Origin: Salticus scenicus
Taxonomy: Eukaryota; Arthropoda; Arachnida; Araneae; Salticidae
DNA: 64,000 bases
Assembly (NCBI GenBank): GCA_963930645.1
Contig: OZ005656.1
Coordinates: forward strand, 272,688,195 to 272,752,194
Direction of reading: 5' to 3'
Under the pieces are notes generated by a model. It saw only the letters and a list, made by a program, of their open reading frames with translations, was not told the origin of the DNA and did no database searches. The position numbers were made by a program, and so were the translations under genes. Shown here piece by piece: positions 11,484 through 23,371 of this stretch. Within the stretch, counting starts at the first letter, position 1; each line of letters starts with the position of its first letter.

Positions 11484-11866
11484 TTTAACACGCTTTTATT
11501 AGCTTCACCTGTATGTATGTTTGTTTGTATGTATGTATGTTTGTAACCGCTCTGGGAGCAAACAAAAAATCTATATTGTAAAAAAAGACTTTCCCTACGT
11601 GAACGCCGTGGCTGTGAGGTAGAGCTCCGCGCTACAAACCTAAAGGTCTAGCGTTCGAGCCCAGTCAGGGGAGATTTTTTAAAAATGGTTTTTGTTTAAT
11701 TCTAGATTATTTTAATTAAAGATTTAAACGTATGTCACTATTATGGTGCGTCACTCACACGATTTTCTCTTACCCTGCATTTTAATACTAAGATAGATAT
11801 TTTGTGCTTTTTAGTTCACATTTCTATAAAAGCGTGTTCTTTAATTTTTTAAAACTATAATATTAT
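11484..11866 (+). repeat. tRNA-like repeat, copy 1 of an inverted pair
   Basis: It matches 15,871-16,264 on the opposite strand along its whole length. It opens TTTTAACACGCTTTTATT and carries GTATGTATGTTTGTTTG repeats. A tRNA-like core near 11,601-11,675 has the A-box-like TGGCTGTGAGGTAGAGC and B-box-like GCGTTCGAGCCC. The phrase CACTCACACGATTTTCTC follows, and then the word ATAAAAGCGTGTT, the inverse of the opening, close to the end. The last two features give it both SINE and terminal-inverted-repeat traits. Confidence 0.75.
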
Positions 11867-13300
11867 CATTTTATAATTTTAGTATCTTGCATTTCATCCT
11901 AATTATAACCGTATATAAGATGTATTTTTTATTAGTACAAAAAATTATCAGATACGCGTTTAAAAGAAACCTTATTTTAATATAAAAATGTAAGCTTTGA
12001 TAAGCTTCAACGAGTCTTTTTAAAATGCAAAAATTAAAAAATATTGTGTAGTTTATTTTTTATTTATTTTTATTTATTTATTTTTATTTATTTATTATTT
12101 ATTTTTTGCTCTTTAAACGGTATTTTTAGAGGATCTATAGACATAAAAAATGATTTTTTTTTTTTTTTTAATTTGTTTTTTATATTTTACAGAATAGTGA
12201 TGAAATAAAAAATATTTTCTTCAATCATTTTAAATTCGTTCTTCTTATATTAAAAAAAAAAAAAAAAGCTTATTTTAATATTTAAGAAGTATTTTTTAAA
12301 TTATAAAAAAGAATTATGCATTTTTTAAGAAGAAAAAAAATAATTCACAGACTAATCAATTTGAATAATTTATAACGAAATTCAAATTAAACTATTGATT
12401 TCTTAAGGCAGTTGCTTGGAATTAGTATTTGTCATTTTATACTAAAAAGTAGTAAATGACATAAATAGACTAAGTAGACATAATTCATAAACTTTATAAA
12501 TGGACAATTATACTTCAATTAAACTTACAATTCTAATCTTTATTTTACATTAAGTCCTTTTATGCACATTTTACTGCCTTTTAAGTTAAATAAAGTGTAA
12601 CTGGTCACTTTAATAAAATAGATCATATATTTAGCTTTTAATACTGACTGGCTCTTTAAGGGCACTAAGCCAACCCTTTTGCTTTGCATTGCAATATTTT
12701 ATACCCTTCTATATAGTATAAACAACAATTTGGTGTGGCAACCACACTACTACCTCTTATTTTGCATTTCTTTAAAAACAGTTTATTGTAATTTAGTATA
12801 TAAGGTGTACTTTACTTGCACATTGCCATAGTACTTTTAGCAGCTGTTTAAAGTTGTTGTAAAAGCAGTTTTATCTAGCATAAAATACTATTCGAAGGAG
12901 GCTTCCAACTTCCAACTGTCCAAAGTTCATATTCATAATTTCCTTTATTTTATTTATTTTATTTTTTAAAGAAAAAGAAAAGAAAAGAAAATTAATAATA
13001 ACCAGTATCGAAATGGCCAGTATCCAAAAAGTTGAAGACAAAAATTAGACAAAAATATTAGATAAAAATACATAATTTATTTTAATTTTTAATTGTTACC
13101 AAAAACGTTTACTAGTTGATTTTAACTATTTTTGAAATGAAAAGAAATACATGAGTAAATATTAAAATTGATATAAAACTTTGTGAAAAATTAAACTTGC
13201 AGGGTAAAATTGACGTCATTATAGCTCTAAAAGTATTTTATTATTATTATTATTGTTGAAATTAATTTTTTAATTATTTCTTTGATAGAGCATTAGCTTA
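11867..13300. other. AT-rich stretch, no gene seen
   Basis: It contains TTTA-type low-complexity sequence near 12,055-12,110, long A runs and an AAAAG repeat near 12,970. No exon-like or transposon-end signal was found. Confidence 0.5.
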
Positions 13301-13460
13301 GGAGCTTCATGGCTGCTTTTAAATTTTTATTCTTAGTTCGTTAACGATTTAAAATGGCTATCGCAATTGCATAAGTAAAGATTTTGGCGAGAAACGTCCG
13401 AGCTAATTCGATGCCAAATTTCAAATTTCTCAAAGGAGTTCTATTTTGTTTCTATTACAT
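13301..13460 (+). repeat. Dispersed repeat (GAGAAACGTCCGAGCTAATT family), copy 1
   Basis: The text GGCTATCGCAATTGCATAAG, then GAGAAACGTCCGAGCTAATT, then CAAATTTCAAATTTC recurs in part at 45,240-45,335 (same strand) and at 47,205-47,370 (opposite strand). The three copies differ by substitutions and small gaps. No ends or coding capacity were identified. Confidence 0.6.
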
Positions 13461-14874
13461 ACAAAGAGAGGCATTTTTATGTGAGTAATAAAAAAATATA
13501 AGAATAATTAATTTTTGGATTTTTTTTTCTTTTTGCCTTTATTTATAAAATATTTAATTTTGGTATTAAATAAAAATAATACTTATTTGAATTTATTCAG
13601 AGAACCTTCATCTAAGCCACTCTTAATAAATTATTTCGGATTAGGTGAGCACATTCACAAGCAATTTTCAGCTGTACCTCTTACATAGCCAAATTCTTTT
13701 GTGTAGCTCTACGAATAAATGATTAAAGCTCTTTATATCATATTTAAGCATGCTGAAACATACATTTGAGCAAAGAAACATACATTTCATATTGGAGAAT
13801 AATTTTGAGCAAATAAATGTATATGTTAACCCTATTAGGTTTAGTGTCGTCTAACGATGTTAAAATGTATTAATGAAATAGACATAGTGTATTTGAATTC
13901 TTTTATGTGTTCTTGTACATAAATAAATTGCCAGATTGCAATAAAATGTTCGAGTACTATCTCTGCGTGATACTGACTTAGAATATCGTCTTTTGACTGC
14001 GTGCTAACTTAGGTTTTTGAATTATAATGCTAACAACTACAGAAGCGTGCAGACAAACCAATGATGATGCAAAATTATGACGCAATTTAACTAAACATGA
14101 TTTCGCCAAGATATGTTTAGCCGGTTTAGGACTGTTAACAGTATGTAATTGGAATTTGTAACTTCGACCTGATGTAAATAGCGTGCTTTTAGATAGAAAG
14201 GTTGAATTAATTTTAAACGTACCAAAAATATACTTTGAAAGCCAAGAACGTAGAATCAGTTTCTGACCTCATTTTTTCACTATTGTTAAAATTAATCCAA
14301 TATTTCTATTGAGAACGTTTACAAAATTATACATACTTCTATTAGTGTAAAATATTTGATAAAGCTAAATTAATAGCAGTAACTTACTTATATGTAAGAT
14401 TAACAAAGATAATCAACTGAAAAATTTTAAATAATAATATAAAAAAAAAGAAAAAGAAAGAAACAGGTGATTGCATAGTTTATTAAACATCTTCCAACGG
14501 TTCTTACCTTTATAGTTTTAATTTTAAAGTTTTTAATGTTTAACTATGATAAAAAGCAAATGTCATTTTTTAAATGAAAAAAAAAAAAAAAAAAAAGTTA
14601 CGTTTCTCTGAGATTTTTTTCTTTTATCACATAGTACAGCTAAATAATTTTCTATAGCTTTGTAACCGTATCATTAAGACTAATTATTGATAATTCTATA
14701 AAATCATGCATTTGAATATATGACTAATTTATGTTAATTTAATTATAATGTGTGGAATACATAAATATTAAAGCATGCTTTAAAAAATACGTCCCACAGA
14801 CAACAATGTAACCAAAATTGTACGTGAGTGCTTGTCCAATAATTTATAATGCTAATGCTATTCATAAATTACAG
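13461..14874. other. AT-rich stretch, no gene seen
   Basis: Apart from A/T runs and an AAAG-rich patch near 14,446 nothing was recognised. The last bases, ending AAATTACAG, form the possible splice acceptor of the exon candidate that follows. Confidence 0.5.
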
Positions 14875-15118
14875 TGCAGCCATATATCCTAAAACTAGCA
14901 GTGAGGATGCGTCCAAAATGTTGGAGGGATGCCAGCTTGACAGACAGTTTGAAATTTGGAAAACATCCAGTAATTCCGCGCTCTGTGTTATTGTTCATTT
15001 TCTCTGATTCAGATGACTGTCACCCCTATTTTAGCATTGGACTTGTTGAGTTAGCACTTGGGCAGATGCTTCCATGGTTTCATGAAATGTGGTCGAAGAA
15101 TATATGGATTTTTCAATG
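14875..15118 (+). CDS. Possible internal coding exon, product unknown
   Basis: A 244-base block of near-balanced base composition stands out from AT-rich flanks. It is bounded by AAATTACAG| on the left and |GTAAAT on the right, matching splice acceptor and donor. One plus frame stays open across all of it (entering phase 1, leaving phase 2) and reads, in part, QPYILKLAVRMRPKCWRDAS and later HPYFSIGLVELALGQML. Both minus frames checked are closed early. I do not recognise the protein. The entry phase would fit the donor at 4,772, but 10 kb of repeats lies between them and linkage is speculative. A decayed transposon fragment is an equally open alternative. Confidence 0.3.
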
Positions 15119-15870
15119 GTAAATATGCTATAGTGAACCTGAATAACATATAACATTTTCAATGCATGCTATAAATATTTACGTAAATGAGATTGCATAA
15201 ATACAAACAAACCGCAGTCGTAAACATTTTCCAATATAGTCAGAAAATATTATTTATTTTGTTATTAATTTTTGAAAAATTAGAAAAAAATGAAGTGCAA
15301 ACATATTTAAAAATAAATAGTCGTTTTTTATTACATTTTAAGTCAGGATTCGAATTTATAACTCATCCCGACCAGATGTATCAAGGTTTTACGTCCGCCT
15401 TAAATTACTTTTATAGCATCCGAAGAAGGGAGTAACGTTGGTGTTAGAGAACGATAAATTTCTCGAAAATGGGTCCATAAACATGCCGCGGAACTCAAAT
15501 GTGTTAATTTAATGGCTTTTAAAAGTAGGGCTTAATGTTTTTAGTGAACATGTATTTTTTTTATTTATAATTTTTCCTTTTTATAAATACGTTTTAGCTG
15601 TATGTGATTTTTTAAAAAGCACATTTTTTTTTTCTTTTCGGAAAAAAAAAATAAAAATAAAAATAAATAAATAAACATTAAATGAATCCCAGTCAGCTGC
15701 AAAGGCACCTTTTATTTATGTTTGTGGAATACCAAAATATTGTTGACTGCATTAAGAAAATTTAACTTAGACTATATTTTCTTCAAGTAAATTTAAATAA
15801 AAAGTTTTTTTTTTTTTTTTTTCGTAACAATGGTCATGTTTACATTACATTTTACGAAACGATGTGTAAA
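15119..15870. other. AT-rich stretch, no gene seen
   Basis: It contains low-complexity AAATA text near 15,640-15,680 and poly(T) near 15,805. The frame at 15,187-15,435 has ordinary AT-rich composition and no motif I can name. Confidence 0.5.
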
Positions 15871-16264
15871 TAATATTATAGTTTTAAAAAATTAAAGAAC
15901 ACGCTTTTATAGAAATGTGAACTAAAAAGCATAAAATAGCTATCTTTGTATTAAAATGCAGGGTAAGAGAAAATCGTGTGAGTGACACACCATAATATTG
16001 ACATACATTTAAATCTTTAATTAAAATAATTTAGAATTAAACAAAAACCATTTTTTAAAAAATCTTCCCTGACTGGGCTCGAACGCTAGACCTTTAGGTT
16101 CGTAGCGCGACTCTTTACCTCGCAGCCACAGCGCTCACGTACGAAACGTCTTTTTTTTTACTATATAGATTTTTTGTTTGCTCCCAGAGTGGTTACAAAC
16201 ATAGAAACATACATACAAACAAACATACATACATACAGCTGAAGCTAATAAAAGCGTGTTAAAA
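15871..16264 (-). repeat. tRNA-like repeat, copy 2 of the inverted pair
   Basis: This is the reverse-strand partner of 11,484-11,866, separated from it by 4.0 kb. It keeps the B-box-like text (reverse of GGGCTCGAACGC) and the AACACGCTTTTAT words at both ends. Both copies share about 35 bp beyond the inner AACACGC word at one end, so that word is not the true border there. Confidence 0.75.
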
Positions 16265-16964
16265 ATATATTTCTTTGAATTTAAAAATAAAATCTATTAC
16301 CAAACTATGCTTTAATCCAATACTTGCTGGTGTTGCGTTCACGCAACACCAGAAATAATCGCGTTTAACAGTTAACTGAAAAAGGTTTTTTATATTAAGC
16401 ATTGTTTCTAACTAAAAAAAGGGTAGATGTTTATTTTATTACAAAAAAAAAAAAATGGATCTGAAAAAAAGTTTTAAGTTTAAAAATGGATTTCAAACTT
16501 GAAACACTTTTCAAACCGAAAGTTTTGAAAAACTTCATATTTGAATGAGTTTACATAACTTGTAAAAAAATGTTTTTGTAATGAAATAATTACTTTTAAA
16601 GTCATCTGTAGTTTTTGCTGTTTCATGCTCCCTCAAGGAAATTTTCGTAAAAATTTATTTGTATTCATTCTTTACTCTTATTCCGCTGAAATTGAACAAA
16701 TATAACACTCCATTTTTAGTAAGATAAGACTAATTTATAGAATTTTATTTTAAAATATTATTATACATGATCAAAACAATGAGTGTTACTATTTGTATTT
16801 AGGAAAAAATATGTATATTATTTCTAGTTTTGGTGGTTAATGAGTTAATGTTATTTTTTTTCGTCCATCAGTGTTACTCCTATTATTTTATGAACAGGTG
16901 TACTTCCTTTAACAAAATAAAAAAAGGTTGAACTCCTTTTAAATAGTTTGCTTGTGTAAAATCA
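16265..16964. other. AT-rich stretch, no gene seen
   Basis: A short perfect hairpin, GGTGTTGCG/CGCAACACC with GTTCA between its arms, occurs near 16,331-16,353. Nothing else stands out. Confidence 0.45.
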
Positions 16965-17798
16965 TCTATATAAATAAAGCAAATAGTTTGTCGGCGGAAC
17001 ACATCCGGGTGAACCACTCCTATTTTTGATTGGTCTAGATTTAAATACTTTGGTGATGAATCTCGGCCATTATTTTTTACTAAACACTGATGAATTTTTT
17101 AAAAAGGTACTGCATAGATGTTATACTGTCTTAAATAAGCTCTAAAAACTGTTCGATTTTTGTGAGGACACTATATACATCAAGTTATTAGATTTAAAAA
17201 TATTACGTTGCAAAGTTTCACAACACGATATCATTCGATTGCTTTTATCTTAAAATAAGAGTCTGATATTAAACAAAAAATAGTCTAAAATTAAAGAATA
17301 ATTAATAACTTTTTTAAAACTATCAGCTTTAAGTTCTAAGAGCTGCAGTTTTTACATTACAGCGTACTTATTTCCCCTACAAGTCTATTAAATGTGTAAA
17401 CAATTGTTGATTCATTCTTGAGAATCATTCACATAACACCATAGAGCAGTGTTACAAAACGAGTGCATGGTTGGTTGGGTTTTACGTAGCACTAGTGAAC
17501 AGGATATTGGCGACAGCCTGGGATTTACCCCTAGAGGTGGTCCGGAGACGTGCCATCACAATTTTGATCCTCCGCAGAAGCGAAACGAGTGTAAAAGGAA
17601 GAAATATTTTATTTAATATAGTGTGAAGAGCGGGGGGACATAGGCAACGGGTACCCAAAGTGAGGTTTAGAGCGATTTCAATGTAGATATTTTTTTTTTT
17701 ATATAAGTTTTTATTCATAATGTGATATAAAAAATAAATGGTGTTTCAACTCTTTTGAAAATTTCTTTAGATACAGCGTAGCGGGCGTAGCCTGCTAA
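16965..17798 (+). mobile_element. Short non-autonomous Helitron (834 bp)
   Basis: The element starts TCTATATAAATAAAGC after A and ends GCGGGCGTAGCCTGCTAA before T, matching the termini of the 2.8-kb Helitron. The end can also fold as GCGGGC[GTA]GCCTGC. It has no Rep/helicase and carries the module found at 1,086-1,270, here at 17,470-17,590. It lacks the C-rich array. Confidence 0.8.
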
Positions 17799-17974
17799 TA
17801 CTAAATAAAACAGATTTTTTATTGTTTATTAAACCTCGATTTTTTAACAAATTTTTAACTTTAAATATTTGAACAATAGCAATTAATATTTTTTGTTACA
17901 AATTGTCTTTCTCAATTACGTATATTAAGTCTCCTCATTTCTTTTACGATTTTTCCGTCTCTGGTCTCTACCTA

Positions 17975-18048
17975 ACTGGTATTTTTAAATTCCGTTTTCG
18001 CACTCAGAAAATTCATAACCGTTAAATTAGTATCCATTTTTAAAATAT

Positions 18049-18080
<32 letters not shown>

Positions 18081-18159
18081 TTATTTCCGTTTAGAGGAAA
18101 AAAAAATGAGAGAAACGCCCTTAGTTAAGTTTTAAATAAAATGTTTAAACTAAAAATTC

Positions 18160-18237
<78 letters not shown>

Positions 18238-18300
18238 GAGTACAAATTTAACGGTTGTGTATTTTCAGAACGTGAAAACGGAATTTAAAAATAACAATTA
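17975..18300. repeat. Foldback with a poly(A)-poly(T) centre
   Basis: The left arm (17,980-18,045, with TTTTTAAATTCCGTTTTCG and AACCGTTAAATT) is the inverse of the right arm (18,236-18,295). Between them lie an ATTT microsatellite and, at 18,165-18,234, a run of about 32 A, CA, and about 32 T. The centre would fold into a long A:T hairpin. Confidence 0.65.
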
Positions 18301-18433
18301 AGACTAAATAATTCTATATTCAATTTTATTTTTTAGATTAACATGGATTTTCTCTGACCTTGACGATGATCCTGACGTATCCTCTTAAGCTTCACTCTTA
18401 CTTTGAAATCAAAATTCAATAAAAAAAAATTTT

Positions 18434-18476
<43 letters not shown>

Positions 18477-18730
18477 GAAAACGATTACTAATTTAACGGT
18501 TGGGTAATTTCAAAATGTAAAAATGAAATTTAAAAATGACAGTATATTAGGCTATGTGTATACCAAAAAACAATTTTACCCATAGAATAACATGGGCTTT
18601 GGCTAACCTTGATGATGCGTGATATATCCTCTGAAATACAATTGAAACAAAAATCAATACGTAAAAAAATCACAATAATTAAGGATAACACAAAAATAAT
18701 AAGAAGAAGAAGAAGAAGAAGAAGAAGATA
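18236..18730 (+). repeat. Tandem repeat, about 243-bp unit, two copies
   Basis: The block AATTTAACGGTTG..TATTTTCA begins at 18,245 and again at 18,490. Each is followed by AACATGG(A/G)..TTT and CCTTGA(C/T)GATG. A long (AT)n lies between the units near 18,437-18,472 and (GAA)n lies at the end near 18,700-18,728. Confidence 0.65.
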
Positions 18731-18970
18731 TGAGGGATAGAGACAATGTAGTGAAGTTACAAAAAGGGTGCTTGTCATTATTATTATTATCGTTATTTTA
18801 AAGTGAATTTAACATGTGCGGATGAATTAAATATAAGAAAAATTTGTTTTCAAATTTATTAGTACAAGATAAAAACATGAAAGTTACATATTATGTATTA
18901 ACTATTAATTAAAGATTTATAAATACTAACACATTATATATATATATATATATATATATATAACTTGCTT

Positions 18971-19147
18971 TTAGGCTTTACCCTGAGTGTCTTTCGTAAG
19001 GAGGCCCCCGGCATCATCGGAGAGAAGACTTGCACGATCGACGCTGGCAAGTGAAGCGTTGTTTCTTTTTGGTCTTGCCGCTACCTTGATGAGGCGGCGC
19101 CACATTTGATCAACGTTGGCCTTGGACTCGTTGGGCCATTCACGGAA
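18971..19147 (-). CDS. GC-rich 58-codon reading frame, product unknown
   Basis: This block has roughly twice the GC content of its surroundings. The minus strand is open for 58 codons between a TAA at 19,148-19,150 and a stop at 18,971. It reads, in part, EWPNESKANVDQMWRRLIK, then ARPKRNNASLASVDRAS and DDAGGLLTKDTQGKA. The composition (Arg, Lys, Asp, Ala, few Phe/Ile) is unlike chance frames here. There is no start codon at the left end and no clear splice acceptor, so it looks like the 3' end of a coding sequence, by last exon or truncated copy. It resembles neither rRNA nor any transposase I know, and I do not assign a function. Confidence 0.4.
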   Translation of the reverse strand, partial: FREWPNESKANVDQMWRRLIKVAARPKRNNASLASVDRASLLSDDAGGLLTKDTQGKA

Positions 19148-19619
19148 TTAGTATTTTTACAAAAATTGTAAAAATACGAAATTATTTAATTAAATGTTAC
19201 AAAATGAAATAATAAATAAAAATTATTTGTTGGAATTAACATTTACTTTTTAGCTGTATCAAATATTAGTGATAATCTAATGCATATTTAGGCACAAATT
19301 TAACACAGTAATTTCTTATGTTTATTTACAAGGATAAAAATTAAATATTCGGCTTTGGAAAATTATTTACTTCATTCTATATATGTAAAAGTATTATGAA
19401 CTATCCATATTATCATTCACATGAACTATACATATATATAATAACATATTGTATATTAAAAATATATATGTACAATTGATATAAAATATGGGTTAATGAA
19501 AAAAAAAAAAATCAATAGATTTAGGAATATTATTACTTTTTTTTCTCATATTTATTACGTAAATAAAATAATAAAGTAAAAAAGATATTAGGATAAAATA
19601 TATATTATTTATTTTATTA

Positions 19620-20985
19620 TTAAATCAATTTCCCGTTCGGAAATAATCTTATGGTACAGTATAAATGTTAATTCAAAATTGTCAGTTACATTAGATATAT
19701 ATTTCATAACTGTAGATGATATTTATAGTAATAATCGACAAGTAAGAGTTATACCCCTTTGTAAGTTATCTATTTGAATCAGTAAATTATTATATTTATT
19801 TACTAGGATAAAAATGCTGTTCTGATTCATACGAATAATATCTAACTCCTCTATATTTGTCGAAGATATATTAACTGTACAGTTCATTAAGAAAAATACG
19901 TTTAGCATGAAACATAATGTTTGGAAATATTTTTAAATCTAATGTGTATTTCTGCATATGTATCTGCATATGTATGCTGTCCTTTAGTACTGCGTAACTC
20001 GTTTAACTTTAGTACTGCAGCACTCCTTTAGTTTGCAGTCCTTTAGTACTTTAAAGCTAAATAAAATATCAATTATAATCTACAAGCGAGAGTATATTCC
20101 TTACTCAGCAAGTTGTTCGAAACAGCGATTTATTATATTTGTTTACTAACAAGGAAACATTCAAACGGTGTCGTCTTCAAAAAATTTAAAAAAAACTATA
20201 TGTGATTGTACACTTCATAAAACATCAGAAAGTGAAAATATTATCGGCTGAAATGAATTACCGCGACCTCAAAAAATTATCAAAATTAAGCATATCTGGC
20301 GATTTCACACCACTAGGCGATTGATTTTGAGTACTTGTCGGAAAAGCAAAACACGGTTCTGCTCGTACACGGCAATCTACGTGCTTGCGAACTTATTGCC
20401 TAACAGCGCTAAATCGACAAATATGCTTAATTTTGATAATTTTTTGTGGTCGCTTTAATTCATTTCAGCCAATATTTTTTTTTCACTTTCTGGTGCTTTA
20501 TGAAGAGTAGAATCACATATATTGTTTTCAATGTTTTTTTGAAAACGACACCTTTTGAATGTTTCCTTGTAAGATGAAAATATAAAAAACATAAAAATAC
20601 TGTTCTGCTTTGTATAAGGCATAGACATGTTCTCCTATATATGTCAACAATATAGTAACTATGCATTTCATTAAGACAAATAAGTCTAGCATGAACGGTA
20701 ATGTTTGGAAATATTTTTCAATCTAATGTATGTTTCTGCATAACAAATGAAGATAGAATAAATTTCAATTCATTGTTGAGACGTGAAAGGTATAAATCGT
20801 TAATTATTATATTTATTAAATGAAGCGAATCTTTTCCTAATACCCGAGGAAAAATTGAACTATGACATTTATAATTATCTGCACCCCTGTTCTCTGAAAA
20901 CTTCCTTCCTTTCAAATTTAGAATTAAAATCCACCACTCAATAATCCTTTCTGAATTCGATAGGAAGTGTTTGACGCCAAACGTT
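19620..20985 (-). repeat. Dispersed repeat, inverted relative to 31,560-32,130
   Basis: Read on the minus strand, 20,040-20,985 matches 31,600-32,070 closely, apart from the 420-bp foldback inserted at 20,150. Shared blocks include GGAAGGAAGTTTTCA, CACGTCTCAACAATGAATTG and ACCGTTCATGCTAGACTTAT. A third, more diverged copy, in the same orientation as the 20-kb copy, occupies 19,720-19,960. No terminal repeats or coding sequence were identified. Confidence 0.75.
20150..20569. mobile_element. Foldback element with 3-bp TAA target duplication
   Basis: The element starts CAAGGAAACATTCAAA and ends with its inverse, ...GAATGTTTCCTTG. Arms of about 140 bp pair through GACACC, TTTCTG and the block CAAAATTAAGCATAT. 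TAA flanks both sides. The related repeat at 31,983-31,985 has a single TTA at the matching position and no insert, so the borders and duplication are fixed to the base. It is non-coding. A 3-bp T(A)A duplication is typical of PIF/Harbinger, but the CAAGG end is not diagnostic. Confidence 0.85.
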
Positions 20986-23370
20986 ATTCACGATTCCCAT
21001 AACAAGTGAAATATTATTGACGGATGGTGAAGTAATAATAATACCGTTTAGTGTAGTGCTGTTAATACTAATTAAATAAGTATTATGAAATTTTCCATGA
21101 GACTGCTAGAATTTTATAATCAAATTTTAAGTTTATATGCTGAATATACTTCTAATTTATTATTAAGTGTTAGTAAAAGTATGAATAATTTTAAAGATAA
21201 ATAATTACAAGATAAAAAGAACTTTTCATATACCACGTTTTTAAATTTTCTGTTGAATCATATAAACTTGACAATTCTATGTATTAATAAATACTTTTTC
21301 TTTTTTCTTTTCTTTTTTTTTTATGAATTATCCCATCAACTTGAAAGAAATTATCAAATGTGTAATAAATGTGAGCAATTAATAGAAATTTTTAAACATT
21401 TATTAATTGAATAAAAGTATTAAAATAATGCATTGTCATCGAGTTCTGAGCTACTCTAAAAATTTCAAATGTCTAGTTAGTCGGGAAGTTAGTTAAAAAT
21501 CGATTACAAGATTTGTACTGGGCAAACAATCAAGAAAGCAAGTTAATAAAAACGTGGTTAAAATTAATGAAAATAATAAATAATTTTCGATGTTTTTCAT
21601 AGAATATACATACTATATATTTAGTGCGCTTGTGTTATGCATTTCAGTGATGTATTTATTATTACAAAAATTTTTATAAGCAAAGTTTAATTTCATATGG
21701 TGAAGTGGCTTATAAATTAGTTTTAAGTGTTTGTAAAAGTACACCATTTTTCAAACGATAAAAGTTTAGAAAAACGTTTAAAAAGTTTTGTACAATTTTT
21801 CTTAGAAAATAAAATCGATTTATTTAGTGCAGCTACATTATGGAATCAATGATATATTTATTATTACTCGAGTTTTATAATAAAAATTTAAATTCAAATG
21901 TTGAATGATTTTATAAAGTACTTATAAAAGTTTTAAATAGCCTTAGACCTTTTAAATATAAATAATTATAATATAAAATAAAAATAAAAATGAAAATAAA
22001 AACTTTTTATGTACCATGTTTTTAAATTTTCTGATGAATCATTAATAAAATACGCGAGGATAAAAAATAATATTTAAGCAATATTTAAGCACGTGGACTC
22101 AGTTCAGTGAAATAATAATAGTGAAAAAAAAAAGTTGGTTTTAAAAATAAAATATTACTCCTTTTAGAACAACGTATATTAGCATCGTGACAAAAGCGAC
22201 ATTAGTACTTATCATTGTGTATAAAATTTTTAAAGTGATAATGACGTCAATTTTTGCCAAATACATAATTTAACTTTTTATAATTTTTTAACGTTCACGT
22301 TGAATTAAAAGTATTTATTTTTATGTCGAAAAAAAATGAACTCGTATTTTTATTTATTTATTTATTTATTTATTTATTTTTTATGACAACAATTAAATTA
22401 TAGCTAATATTTTAATGCCTATTTTATTGCTATTAAGAGCTTATTATTTTTATATTTTAATTAATTAAAAGAAAACTATTCGAAAATTCGAAACTCTGAC
22501 TTCGAATTATTGTGTTGTCACCGGGTTCTGAGCTACTGTGAAAGTTTCAAATGTCTAGGTAGTAGGGAAGTTAGTTAAAAACAGGTTGCAAGATTTGTAC
22601 CGGACAAACTAACAAACAAGAATCGAAGTTAATAAAAACATGGTAAAATCAAGGAAAATGTTGAAGGCGTTTGCAATGTTTGTCTTAGAAAAATTGTCCT
22701 ACTTATATTTATAGCGTCTAGTTCATGCAATTATCCTAACAGCACACTTTTCCATAATACATCTTGAAGATGCTCATAGGACACCCATAAGACATCCTGA
22801 AGATATCATTCGGAGAATATGCGCTATTAGGGTAGTGATTTGTACATTATTACAATTTTTTTATAATCAAAGTTTAAAATTACGCTACAATTACGCAAAG
22901 TTTACGTTTGTCTAAGACAACGGTAAAGTAGTAGAGTGTGGAGTAAGTTATATTTCAGTAGTTGAGATTAAGTGGTGATTAAGTTAAGCAATTTGAGAAG
23001 TGTTGTGATGTTTCAATGCGAGAATTTGTAAATGGAAACTGATTCGGCCGGGAATCCACGAATCAGTTGCAAAGTCACAGTATCTACGTAAAGGAGTGCA
23101 TCCGTCCATAACTTCTACTATTCTGGGGTGAGATATTTTCAAATTATCTAAAATTAGTAATTATACATTTATTTGATAAAGTATTTAAATACGCTGACTG
23201 AGCTACCGCAATTCCAGATCACCCTCCCATTAATCTGGTTGAATAAACTCTTGGCTTTATTTTCATATATCTGAGCCTCTGTGCTAATTTCATATCTAAT
23301 ACTTAAGTAGTGAGGTTAACTAAGTTAATCATTGAGTTAAGATGGGATCTGCGTCAACGGAAACCTCACA
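20986..23370. repeat. Degenerate tandem region, AT-rich
   Basis: Loosely repeating units contain TTAAGTGTTAGTAAAAGTA, AAATAATTACAAGATAAAAA and TTTTTAAATTTTCTG(T/A)TGAATCAT, around 21,055-21,280 and 21,640-22,040. Monomers of the 145-bp array family occur at 21,425-21,530 and 22,500-22,620. An ATTT microsatellite lies near 22,350. No gene was seen. Confidence 0.5.
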
Positions 23371-23371
23371 A

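Noticed and set aside
16150..16175. ACTATATAGAT-type text as another Helitron 5' end
   Set aside because: It lies within the tRNA-like repeat pair. The equivalent position in the other copy reads AATCTATATTGTAAA, and no matching CTRR end with a hairpin is placed to pair with it.
18971..19147. GC-rich block taken at first for an rRNA fragment
   Set aside because: No conserved rRNA segment is recognisable, and one frame is fully open with protein-like composition.
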